Assembly (NCBI GenBank): GCA_024516155.1 | Contig: JAJJXM010000012.1 | Span: 124,001-188,000 of the forward strand | Direction of reading: 5' to 3' | Length of the DNA stretch: 64,000 nt | Source: Pyronema omphalodes | Lineage: Eukaryota > Ascomycota > Pezizomycetes > Pezizales > Pyronemataceae | Shown: positions 13,396-24,016 of the stretch, piece after piece | Position numbering within the stretch: the stretch's first letter is position 1 | Layout: every line of letters begins with the position of its first letter | Notes under the pieces: model-generated | What the model saw: only the letters and a program-made list of their open reading frames with translations | Database searches by the model: none | Told to the model about the DNA's origin: nothing | Made by a program: the position numbers and the translations under genes

Positions 13396-14104
13396 TCAAG
13401 CCTTCCCCCATGCGGCTTCTTCTCGCTGTTGCATTTCTAGTTCAAGGTATGGATCTAATTGTCCCTGTTCCAATTCACCTTTCCAAGTTCCCTCTTCCGG
13501 TAGAGTTCCCCGAACCCAGAAGGCGTGCCAAATATATGTAGCTTTGGCTACATACACCAGTATCACCAATATACTCACAGCCACTGTTCCCTGAGCTTGC
13601 CGGCAATATTTTTCATTCTTCTTTAGGGCGACAGAAGTGCAAGAATGCCGCATCCACCATGCACCACCGTCTTCAGTTCCGATTTGGAAAACAACAAGAA
13701 TTGAAAGCCAGGTGGCGAGGCATAGTAGTTGCACGATACCCGCAAGTATAATTGGAAATAGGGATAGGATAAAGAGAACCGCCTGGAAGACCATGACGAT
13801 GAACGATATGATCGTTAGATAGAGAGTTACGGTATTTGCACTAGCACGATCATTAGCATCCTCCAAAAGCAACTAAAGAATAATTGGCATGGAATATTCA
13901 CAATTTATCATACTGCATTGGTGGGATCTTTGATGGTTGTGGTGTTGGAATTATCCCGCTGGTTATTGCATCTTCATACAATTTCCTCCGGAAGGTATCT
14001 GGAACCGCATGGCCGAACAATCCGAACAGCGTTGTGAGGCAAGCAAACTCTGCAAGCATAAGACAAAGGACGATTTTTTGATTCCTTAGTGGCATTCTGA
14101 TCAT
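13396..14104 (-). CDS. Fungal four-TM membrane protein of unknown function
   Basis: Two exons, 14104-13914 and 13840-13396, join in frame across a 73-nt intron (donor GTATGA, acceptor CTAG) to give 211 aa. Hydrophobic segments: near residues 11-31 (IVLCLMLAEFACLTTLFGLFG), then TVTLYLTIISFIVMVFQAVL, IILAGIVQLLCLATWLSILV and AVSILVILVYVAKATYIWHA. The segments and the intervening Cys residues (HSCTS..., KYCRQAQ) resemble a widespread family of small uncharacterised fungal membrane proteins. The start is uncertain: I use the Met at 14104 (MIRMPLRNQK), as homologues begin with a short basic stretch before helix 1, but the frame is open back to a Met at 14176. Function unknown. Confidence 0.68.
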
Positions 14105-17100
14105 GGTAAATGGGTTTCCGACACGAATTCGACGTTTTTCATGGACGACTGGCGGTGAAGCGAGAAACCAAAACAAACTCCAGCTTTAGGGGAGGAGTTG
14201 ACTAACTTATATTGAGTCTTACATCTGGATGTTTATATTTGATTTTTTTCCCACCGGCCAGAGTATAATTCGGGTGCGTGTGAAGAAAGTGCATACGCCG
14301 CAGACCGACGACGGAAGCAACCGTGAGGCATCGCTAAGTTTAGATTGATCGGCTTTGCTAACTACGGAGCTATGCTAGCTAGCCACACTACTTCCGCACT
14401 AGCGGGTGACATCCTTCAAAACAGACGCAGTAAGGCTGTGTCACTTTAGCTCACTTTGTTTTAGCTGGCGGGAGAAAGGTTGAAACAGAAACGATGGTCG
14501 CATGATGTGCATGGTGAGGCAAAGCGAGAGCCAGGGGGGAGCAAGGCGAGGCATAGAGAAGCATAGTGTATTCAGGAAAATCTTCATGCTCAATAAGCGC
14601 TTTACTTTCTGCGACGACAAATAAATTAATTAGTGGCAAGTTCTTTGTATGTCTGGGGAATAGCGGGGTTCACAAGCACAGCGTGGGCGGCTGGAATGCA
14701 GAATCATCGTCAGGGAACGAGATTTAGCAAAAAGTCTATTTACCGAGTGTAACGCGGTGGATGCGGAAGGCTTAATGCTGATCTGCGGTGAGCATTGCGA
14801 GACTATTATCTGTCACCCTACGCCTAGGCATGATAGAAACTGGATTTATGATATCAGACTGATGAGATATCGTCAGATATTCAAATTTTACATTGTGTTG
14901 TACACAGTAAGCAGTAAGAAACGGGCCTTCTGATATGGAGACTTCCATCGACCTACCAGCCTTTACAATTGAAACCCACTAACCATGGAAACCAGATTTT
15001 TTGGTTCGTACAAAATTCTCTGCAAAACTCCTTCCGGCCATGTGCTCATCTGTACACATCCAAGGACGCTGCTTATTTGACTCTTAAACGCTTGTGCACG
15101 TGTAGCACAGCAATATAAATTTGAAATCCCCCCCCCCCCCCCCCCCCGGTTTGTAAGGCTTGCATCGGTCTTGGAGGAATTTTAATATACTTTTCATCTC
15201 TTTCACCGTTGAAATGCGTTTGTTATGCGGTCTTTAGGGGTCATCTGGCAATATCTCGATATTACCCACAGGTGTAGGCGCTATTGGAACCATCCAATGT
15301 TGTGAAGGACTCGAAAGGCTCAGAGAACTGATGCCTGGCGGGTTGGGCCCTAAGCAAATATTCGCACAAGATTCCTATCGATTAAGATATCACGAGCCTT
15401 CCCCAAGCCTTCAATGAAACAAACTAGTTGAAATTAGTATTGTCGAAGCGAAATTGTAATTGATGATCATGAAGAACACAAATAGGAGTTCTCAAATTCC
15501 TTGGCAAAGTTGATCGCACTCGGGAGTGAGGTGGCCTTCATAGTGATACATATGTCAGGTGGCTTTTTGTAGGTAGGTAGGCTTCAGCTGTATCAACCTC
15601 GTAGTCATCGTGTCAGGACGTACAAATCTGAGATTTCCATGAGTGCATGCAAGGTGTGGATTAACCTGAAGTTATGGAGTACATAGTCAAGGTGCCTATT
15701 AGCTAGCTTCTTTCCAAAAACCATTGGCTCAGAGAGAAGAAATGCCCATTGCATTGCTTTAGTAGTTTTTTTTCTCCGCTTTACAACGGATAAATACGTC
15801 GTGATATTGACACTTCAGAAGTGGAAATCTGCAGTGATTCCCCACAAAAAATAACTAAGGGGCGCCATCTGGTGTAACCCGAGCTGTGCCGTAGTTTTGC
15901 TTCCAAAATTATGTAAAGTTGCCCAGAGAAGTAGCTCCGGGAAATTCACTTTCTGTAATAGGCTATTGAAGCGGGATTGTCAGGGACGGGGACAGACTAA
16001 GGACGTTGTTAATTCATGAACTTAGGGTTTAAAAAAGGTTTATGCCTTTCAGTTGAGGACCCAATGTAAAGGTGCAGAAGCAGAAAGCTTAAACCGTGAA
16101 AAAGATTTTAAACGATCCGACGACTTCATGCTGTACAGAGAAGAACGAGGAGATGTACTTCTTTTGAGCCAGCCGTATCCCACGTTTTTCCAAACACAAA
16201 ACCCGTATCCATGGCGTTTGTGCTCCCGTCGGTGGCTTCCATGCAGTTAAATTTTGAAACTTCTAGACTACCTACCCACATATCTGGATAAAAGAATCTG
16301 GGTTCAATAAGGATCACCTTTGACATAAGTACGGCTGTTACATAGATAGGTTTGCTTTTGTCAGTCTCATTGCAAGGCTCAAATATAGATCCTTCTACAT
16401 GTGGGCTGGGTGTCTCCACATAGTTCGTCTCAGCCACTGTCTGTTCTAACTTCTATAAGATGAATCTGCTCTTTCGCCCGTATAGGCTAGATGATAACCA
16501 ACCCCCTATCTTCCCTCTTGGTGTTCTGGAGAAGTATATCTTTTCTTAGAATCTCATCTTATATGCCTCAGTTATCTTCTTCATTTACCGTGCCCATTAC
16601 GGCGGTAGTTTCTCCGTATTCTGCGGTATGAAATGGCCTAATAAAGTTCCACAGCTGCCAGAAATGATGATTCCAAAGCAAGTTTGAGCATTCGAAGACA
16701 TAAAGAACCGATTTTGAATTCTATGCGTCGACAAAAGACGCAACCATCGCCAGAGCAGAAGACTCCTTATAACTAAAACAGCAAGAATTAAAAGAGGTGA
16801 ACAGTATGTCACTGGATTTTCCACCTTTATCACGATGAGCAAGACACCACTCTGGATCCAGCTTCACACACCCTCGATCTGCAAACCTCAAACTCACTAG
16901 AGTATGACCGTCAAAAGAACCCGTTCCCTACAACTTCGTCTCTGTTTAAACGATCCGAGCGTTACTAGCATGAGCTCTAAATATAATTACATGAAAATTC
17001 CTATCCATCCATCGTGGTTCACCTCTCCTCAAACATTTTTTGTCCTGTAGATTTTACAGACTGTGAAAATTCAATCCCCTAGTATTCTGATACTTAAATT

Positions 17101-18003
17101 TTGTAGTATACATACTCACTCAAGTTATAACAGCTGTTAAGGTCTAATGAAAGGAAAATCTCACAGTTTTTCGTCAAGTTTCTTGTTCGCTCGGAGAACA
17201 TTTTCGTATCTCAATGTGTTGCCCATCGCTTCATCGCGACGATCACATTACCTTCTGCTTTCTGATATGGACCGCCACCAATGATGTAGAGATTTTGCGA
17301 ACAATTACATTTACTCAATCTTTTGCTGTTGCTTAGGTATTATGGACAGTACAAGTTTAATTAAGTCAGACGTGAAGATGATATTCACATGGAATATAAA
17401 ATAAAAGCATTTTGTCTTACAGCTCCTGGGCAATGCGTGCCGTTTATTTCATATTCAGCTCTTGCCCCCTCCCCCACCCCCCAATTCCCTCCCTGCCTAC
17501 CCCAACTGTAAGATTCCTATAAAAAGAGCACAGGCAAACAATAAAAAAAGCTAGACGAGCGATGGGCTTATATACTGAGTTACCGATACTTGGCAACCTC
17601 GTTCATAAACGCTGAAGGTGAATGAAAACTTAACATATATTGTGCGCCAAATTGACAAAAGCGCAAGGCTACGTATCAAAAAGAATATCATGCCACTGGC
17701 AACCTCTTCTTGAGATAATTAATTCTGCTTGCAATCGATTGTGGCAAAACATGTGTGCGGATGGCCATTTTTATGTGTTTTGCTTTAGACAAAAACAGCT
17801 AGGTGAGAATTACAGTGATTCACTACAAATCACTCGTATATCATGTACATTGGATGAGCTTGGACTGGCGGAGTTTCAAGAAGTTTATTACTTAATAGCA
17901 AAAGGTAAAAAGGAAGAAACAATCATGAATCATTAATTGGAAAAGACATCATGCAACTCCATATATAACTAACCCACCCCCATCATATATCCTGTACCTA
18001 TAT
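14105..18003. other. Gene-poor intergenic stretch
   Basis: No gene can be supported over 3.9 kb. A 20-C homopolymer is at 15128-15147. Two minus-strand frames at 16126-16437 (103 codons) and 16597-16842 (81 codons, with a hydrophobic segment) could be pieces of a spliced or decayed gene, but no exon join that keeps frame was found. A 98-codon plus-strand frame at 17640-17936 shows nothing recognisable. Confidence 0.45.
15128..15147. repeat. Poly-C tract (20 C)
   Basis: A run of 20 C followed by GGTTTGTAAGGCTTGCATC. The right flank resembles that of the poly-C tract at 6612-6626. Confidence 0.85.
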
Positions 18004-20786
18004 CTAAAACCCACCATACCACCACATCATTCTCTCCGGAGCCTGCAAAAGATTTTCCACTCTAATAAGTCTATCCTCCCCCGGTACCAAATCAATTGCA
18101 TTATCCTCCCATATCTCCCCAGGAATCTCCTCAAACCATAACCCTTTCGTAGCCTCCGTAGCCATAACCCTAACACCCCCTCCTCTCCACTCGACATTCA
18201 CTCGTTCACCTCCACAAAACGCTCCTCCATTCCCAATAAACTTAAAAGGCTCTGGCCAATTAATCTCCCTGGAAACAACCTCGTCATCTTCATCCACCAA
18301 AGTAGTAACAACCAAAGTTGGTTCATCCTCCCTCACCGCCCATCTTCCCACTGCCATCGCTCCATTAGCGGGTACATTAACCTCCTCATGCACCACCCCT
18401 TTCTCTACCCCAGTTTCCACAGAGATTAATTTAACATCCACAACCCCACTCCAATCCTCCTTTGTAATATTCGAAACCTTAATCTCCACCTCACTTTGTT
18501 TCCCCGGGTAAATATGCGGTGTAGAATGCAACTTCGCAGCACCGGATTTAGAAGTCTTATTTGCACACAATGCTTCCACTTTCGAATTCGGCTTAGGGTC
18601 GTTAGTGAACCGTCTCGAGATAACCGAAACCGGTGCCAAAGCCCTAGAAATGGCATAGAAGGCCGGTTTAGGCTGCGAGTCGGCATAGGAAGTGATAGAC
18701 CATGATACAGCTGGCCAGACATCGTTGAGTTGCCATACTAATGCTCCTCCACAGTGCCTGGTATCCCACTTCGCTCGCCATCCCTTAAAAGCGGCGGCCA
18801 TGGCTTCTGCTTGGACTAGTTGAGAAAGGAAGATGGTTTCGTTGAGAGATGCCCGGGTAAGCTGGAAGTTTTCTAGGATGTAAGGGTACATTCGTTTTTC
18901 GAAGGAGTGGGCTTTGATATGATGAGCCACGGCATAGGATTGGGGATGAGGCTCGTCATCAATATCAGATATGAGAGCCATAGTGGCAGGAGATGGGAAT
19001 GACGGCATGCCAAATTCGCTGACGAAGCGGCCGCCGAGGTCAGGGTAGCGTTGATAGGGGGCTTGAATTCCGCCCCAGACTGATGCTATTAGCCATGAAC
19101 GAGTGATATGGAGAGGAGGAAGGGGGAAGTACTGTTCCATTGGTGGATATCGCCGACGGTTCGGTCGGTGCTATCTTCGCCGCCGAAGGGGGAACCAGGC
19201 CAGTAGACGACGATGTCCTGGCAAATGTGTCGGACAAGCTCGGGGAATTTACGCTCGTATAACCACCGTGCAGGGAAGGGTTCTTCTCGCCAGGTCTCAG
19301 GAGGTGCGTCTTTGTCGTAGCCTACTTCTTCATCGGCAACTTGGTAGTCTTCGTTGTTTCCAGCGACGAGGACAAGACTGGGATGCCAATGCAGTCTTCC
19401 TAATTGTTGTTGGACTTCGGCGAGAATAGAGTTGGCGAAGTTATCGAGATGTGCAGGATAGTCGGCACATGCGCAGCAGATATCTTGCCAAACCATGATG
19501 CCATTTAAGTCACAGAGAGAATAGAAATCTTCGCTTTCGTAGATTCCTCCACCCCAGACTCTGACCATATTTTGGTTTCCGCGCACCATCAAGTCGATCA
19601 TATTTTCTATTGCTTGTCTTTTTATGGCGGGCTGGAAGGAGTCGGCGGGTATCCAGTTCGATCCGCTAGAAAATACGGGGATGTTGTTGATGCGGAAATA
19701 AAAGGTGGTGCCACCGGAGAGATTGTCATCGGGTATCACTGGTAGGGGATCTTGGACGAGTTCGACTTTTCGAAGTCCGATTTGCTTGATGAACGAGTGC
19801 AGTTCCATGTCGCCAGATTTAAGCGTGAAAACAACCTCGTACAGGTTTTGGGGACCACAGTTGTGCGGGAACCATAGTTCTGGGTCGGAAATAGTAAGGG
19901 TGGAAGAATAGATATCATCAACCTTAGAGAGAACTGTAGAAAATTCCTCGCCAGATGGTGACCGGACGTCTGCGGTAATTATAATATCTTCTGTGGATTC
20001 GATGGAATCAACCTTGGTCTGTAGATTGATTGTCGCGCTTGCTAGATCAGCCGCGACTGTTGCTACTGCGCGCGAATCTGATAGGCGAGCGGTATAAACT
20101 TCCACCGATATGGGTCTCCAGGGTCCACAGGTGACCAAGCTGGGGCCCCAATCCCATCCGTAATGATACTGCGCTTTCCTCACGTAAGGCCGCGAATAAT
20201 GCCCATTCCAACATACCCTTTGACCGTGCTCTCTCATCAACTCACCTCCTCGTACCATAGCAGAGTCAAAAACGATGGTGATTTCATTGGCTTTACCCAT
20301 CAATAACACATCATTCGTAACATCTACTCGGTAAGACAAAAACATGTTTTCACTTTTCAAAATTTCCTTTCCATTCAGTAAAACTGTAGCAAAGGTATCC
20401 AAACCCTCAAATACCAGTACCGCCTTGCAGCCTACTAACTTTGGAACTGTCAAGTAGAACCTGGTAGTAAAGCGCCATTCGCGTTCGTGTATCCATTGAA
20501 CATCGCGTTCATTAGTGCCAACGCGTGGATCTTTGATAATTTTGGCGCGTATAAGATCGAGGTGGATATTTGTAGGGATAGGAACTGGCGAGATTTCAAT
20601 TGTCTCATCAGGCTTTGAATCTGCATTTATCGGAACATCAATCCAGCTTCCGGAATCGATTGAAAGAAACTGGTGAGGCTGCATCGACACTTTCGGCGCG
20701 CTATTTGGTTCTGGAGATGGCGTACGCGCAAATTGGACTGTACGTCGTTTCCCGTTCCTCGTGCTGGACATCGTTGCCTTTTTCAA
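18004..20786 (-). CDS. Beta-mannosidase, glycoside hydrolase family 2 (intracellular, MndB-type)
   Basis: Two exons, 20786-19133 and 19079-18004, join across a 53-nt intron (donor GTACTT, acceptor TCAG) as ...GDIHQWN-IWGGIQ..., giving 909 aa. The enzyme cleaves terminal non-reducing beta-D-mannose from manno-oligosaccharides and glycoprotein-derived glycans. Domain order: an N-terminal GH2 sugar-binding domain (PIPTNIHLDLI... WIHEREWRFTTRF), an Ig-like domain, a TIM barrel with the conserved NMVRVWGGGIYE, the acid/base Glu in VAGNNED (about E479), and the nucleophile Glu in RFVSEFGM (about E573), then C-terminal beta domains. There is no signal peptide, consistent with the intracellular fungal branch that degrades imported oligosaccharides or free glycans. 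The N-terminal 35 residues are basic and Ser/Pro-rich and atypical; a later Met (MSSTRNGK) could be the true start. Confidence 0.93.
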
Positions 20787-21546
20787 TCGTAATTGGTTGT
20801 TGGTAATGCAAGTTCCGTTTCGTTCGTCTTCACAAAGTTGTGGGAGGTGTGGGGAAAGCTCGGAGGCTTAGCCGGATCCGCGACCACAGCTATGATGCGC
20901 GTAGACCGGGGATTAGAGATGCAAGCCGGGAAGGTGTTCCCTTCAAAAGAATGTAGGACATACGTCAGAGGGAGGTTGGTATCTATTTCAATAGATTGAG
21001 CCTAAACGACGGTGAATCCAAAAGACAAGATGGGAATTTGGAGAATATGCAATCGTTTGAGTGCGTTTAACCGTTTGAATTTCTCCACACTCGAAATAAG
21101 TTGGCATAACGGCAACATAGGTGAATTAGGCATAATTGAAAATTGAATTGACCGTGAGATAAGCTCGAATTGGTGGTGAAAAATCTTAACGCTATAAGGT
21201 GGAGAAAGATATATAACCAAAGGTTGCTTTGTGGAGGAAAACCATCACGGTGACTGAGCGAGGATTATCACGTGATCGTGTTAGGTGTGCGACTTTTCGG
21301 TCTGGAGAATTTCTTTCCAAGTCTTCTCTTCATAACAGAGGTATCAATTGCTAGCAAATACATAATGTGAGTCCCAAGATCAATCCCGCCCATATTTATT
21401 TCAAACCCTTGTTGCAGGTCTCATAGATCTTCCCTCTAATATACACAACAGCAACGCAACCCAAACGCCGAAATTTTGAATAAACCCACAAAGAATAAGA
21501 GGAGCACATCTACCACATACACCAGTCATGATATACACATCCCGCT
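20787..21546. other. Intergenic stretch
   Basis: This is the 5' flank of the beta-mannosidase gene and the 3' flank of the carrier gene, both on the minus strand. No frame here resembles a known protein and no distinctive repeat is seen. Confidence 0.5.
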
Positions 21547-22485
21547 TCATCTAACCATACGTTCATATAATCCCCATGCAACAGCAGAGCTGACGGCTTT
21601 TCTAGCCACCCTAAGACCCAGTCCATCAAATAATGCCCGTCCCCTCCACCTTTTTCCTGCTTCCTCATTGCATACTAACTTTGCCGCATGCCACATGTTG
21701 CGGTACTTCTCAGGATAAATCTGTATCCTTGTCTTTAACGCATCGAATGGGTTTGTGACTGCCGTGGCTGCCGCCGCCGCACTGGCTCCTGCAAAGGAGT
21801 TGATCATCATAGCCGTATTGTCGTCCATGGCCTTTCCATATAACACTGAAAGCGACCTCTTCGCCTGTTCGTAAAACAAAACATACAACCCTGCGTATGG
21901 TGCATCTCTTACTGCAGTAGCACCCCACCCACTGAAGAAACCCCTCACTCCCTCTGTTTTCCAGATATCTTTACAAGCGTCCGCCAGGGACGTATATTTG
22001 TAGTGCGACGACTCAAAGCGGACTTTTATTACCGTCACAGGCATGACGATGTATCCAATAGCGGCTCTAGTAACCGCTCCAGCTCCAAGGTTTTCGAGCG
22101 CCGAAAGTTTTGGTAGAGAACTACTTTGGCTTTTGCTAACCTCGACGTGCCGCCGTGCTAGGGTGCTGCGCACCAAATTGAGTGTTGAGAAGTACATAGC
22201 CGATCCTGCGCCGGTACGAATAGCAGAAGGGAGGGTGCCTCGCCATAACTGTCGGATTGGTGAGGGGCCGGTGGCAATGGATTTGAGGGTGGTAAAGAGA
22301 GTTGCGGTTGCGGAAGAGGACGGAGGGGCTTGCTGGAGACGGGTCTTGAGAAGGTCGGCGGGTTGTAAGGCAACGGCGGAGACAAGCCCTCCAGCACCTC
22401 CAGAAAGAAAGTGCGACTTAGATTTTGTGACTGGCGCGGGCGTCGTGGTTGTGGCGAGTGGTTGAGTTGGTGTTGTATTCGCCAT
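21547..22485 (-). CDS. HEM25: Mitochondrial glycine transporter (SLC25A38/Hem25 family)
   Basis: Single exon, 312 aa. A mitochondrial carrier protein with three solcar repeats, each with its signature: PADLLKTRLQQ (residue 42 on), MPVTVIKVRFES (middle), and TNPFDALKTRIQ (third). The start of repeat 1 (HFLSGGAGGLVSAVALQPADLLKTRLQQ region) is characteristic of the SLC25A38/Hem25 branch, which imports glycine across the inner membrane for 5-aminolevulinate synthesis, the first step of haem biosynthesis. Length matches the family (about 300-340 aa). The start Met at 22485 is followed by a Thr/Pro-rich 20-residue leader, usual for fungal carriers. Identification by pattern is strong; the substrate comes from family knowledge. 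Confidence 0.9.
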   Translation of the reverse strand: MANTTPTQPLATTTTPAPVTKSKSHFLSGGAGGLVSAVALQPADLLKTRLQQAPPSSSATATLFTTLKSIATGPSPIRQLWRGTLPSAIRTGAGSAMYFSTLNLVRSTLARRHVEVSKSQSSSLPKLSALENLGAGAVTRAAIGYIVMPVTVIKVRFESSHYKYTSLADACKDIWKTEGVRGFFSGWGATAVRDAPYAGLYVLFYEQAKRSLSVLYGKAMDDNTAMMINSFAGASAAAAATAVTNPFDALKTRIQIYPEKYRNMWHAAKLVCNEEAGKRWRGRALFDGLGLRVARKAVSSAVAWGLYERMVR

Positions 22486-23038
22486 TGCAGGGTATGACGT
22501 AAGTGGGGTTGTTGGAAGAGTTTTTTCGTTTTCGAGTCGGAAAAATGGTGTGGCGCTGGCCAGAGAGGGGTATCGAGAGAATTTTTCTATGGCGAATGTG
22601 CAAGACTAAATGTCATGGTGGTGAGCGTAGAGAGGGACTAGAATTGAGGGCGATTTAGGGTGATGAGATGATGTCTTCTTTCAGGCGGGGCAACTCAATC
22701 CGGAAGTCGGTACGATGCTTGTTCCCGCTCCCGCACCTTGGCTTGGAAACCAAGGCACAGAGCCGCAACCGCAACCGCAACTCCGATGACCATTGAACGC
22801 GTGTTCACGGTGTCATCACAACATGATTACTTATTGCAGAAATCTATCCAGATAAAGGAATAAACTTTAAAAAATCTGTAACCTGTATCGGTACCATCTA
22901 GACATGCAAAGTGCTAAAACATAATATCCCACTCGTCCTCTACACTCCTATTTATGCGAGTCATCCAACAGCAAACGCATTTAACCCAGCCGTCTAATCT
23001 ACTTCGCAGGAACTAAAGAGGCGAACATCTTTTTTGAG
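22486..23038. other. Intergenic stretch
   Basis: The promoter side of HEM25 and the 3' side of the thioesterase gene. Contains a short GC-rich CGCAACCGCAACCGCAACT triplet-like repeat near 22763. No gene seen. Confidence 0.5.
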
Positions 23039-24016
23039 TCAGCATAATTCCCGGTAAGTATAAAACGTATCTCCTACCTTAGCCTGTCGGGGCTCCACCA
23101 TCAACGAGGAAGCCTCCACAAGAACTACGGGCTTCTGGCCCTCGGGCACTAAAGTCTCAATATGACCCTCTACCCAAGCCTTCCGTCCCTCAACCTTTAC
23201 GGTCTTTGCCTTCAACACAATGAAAGATCCTGCAGGGCTGGGCTTGCGGTAGTTGATAGTGAGGTTGGCGGTCATTGCAATTTTGTTGGGCAACGCAGGG
23301 AAAGAACATCTTGCCAATCCCTCGTCCAATAAAGTTGCCAAAAGCCCACCATGAATCATTCCGGGGTATCCGCATAATTTGTCTCCGAGGTACAAGATAC
23401 AGATAAACTCCTTTCCTTCATCGTCTGCAAAGACGAAAGGAGGAACCTCAATCTTTCCAGGGCCAGCGAGGGCACCCGAAGTGAGGGAGGAAGGACGGTA
23501 ACTCTCGTGAATCTTAAGGGTAGGCCTTGACTCAGTGAGATCGGGTCTTAACCGCAAAGACTTAGTGAGGGGGTGGTTATTTATGAACTCCTCAACCTCG
23601 ACCTGCTTCTCGGTCATCGGCATGAAAATCTTAAGGGAGTCCTTATCGGAATAAGTGATGAACCCCTTGGTCGACATTAAAACTGCTGTAGCTCCTGCGA
23701 CACCAGATGCAAGTGCAATCAGAATCCAGGCTGCCGGTGAAAAATATAGAGCTCTCTGGGGTTTTGTGGTACTGCTGGAGTAGAGCCGAGTAGAATTTGA
23801 CTTTGGCACTGGTGATGCATGTGCGGGCTTGAAGAGAGTAGCTCTGCTGGTTGATGCAATGGCAGAGGAGAGCGATCTATTGGATACATGTACTGACGGG
23901 ATCGTTGCTGGTGAAATCACTGGTCTGCACACAGCGATAGCTCCAGCAACCCTTCCTCGTAGTCTTCCAAACGAATACATAATCAACGTCTTCTTCGAAA
24001 CGTATCTTGGTATCAA
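23039..24016 (-). CDS. PaaI/hotdog-fold thioesterase family protein, probably mitochondrial
   Basis: Single exon, 325 aa. Residues about 190-310 form a hotdog domain of the 4HBT/PaaI type: the core YPGMIHGGLLATLLDEGLAR contains the HGG-x(5)-DE pattern seen in acyl-CoA thioesterases, followed by TANLTINYRKPSPAGSF and the strands of the sheet. The N-terminus is rich in Arg/Ser with few acidic residues and is followed by a single hydrophobic segment (AAWILIALASGVAGATAVLM, about residues 94-113). This suggests a mitochondrial presequence plus an inner-membrane anchor; similar fungal proteins are annotated as mitochondrial membrane thioesterases. The start may be the second Met (MYSFGRLRG, 13 codons on), which gives a better presequence. 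The substrate is unknown. Confidence 0.85.
   Translation of the reverse strand: MIPRYVSKKTLIMYSFGRLRGRVAGAIAVCRPVISPATIPSVHVSNRSLSSAIASTSRATLFKPAHASPVPKSNSTRLYSSSTTKPQRALYFSPAAWILIALASGVAGATAVLMSTKGFITYSDKDSLKIFMPMTEKQVEVEEFINNHPLTKSLRLRPDLTESRPTLKIHESYRPSSLTSGALAGPGKIEVPPFVFADDEGKEFICILYLGDKLCGYPGMIHGGLLATLLDEGLARCSFPALPNKIAMTANLTINYRKPSPAGSFIVLKAKTVKVEGRKAWVEGHIETLVPEGQKPVVLVEASSLMVEPRQAKVGDTFYTYRELC

Noticed and set aside
16126..16842. Two minus-strand frames as exons of one membrane-protein gene
   Set aside because: I tried the available GT/AG pairs between them and none kept frame without a stop. Left as unexplained in the intergenic entry.
18004..24016. A metabolic cluster of beta-mannosidase, carrier and thioesterase
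   Set aside because: All three are on the minus strand, but they are independent housekeeping functions with separate promoters and no tailoring or backbone enzyme.
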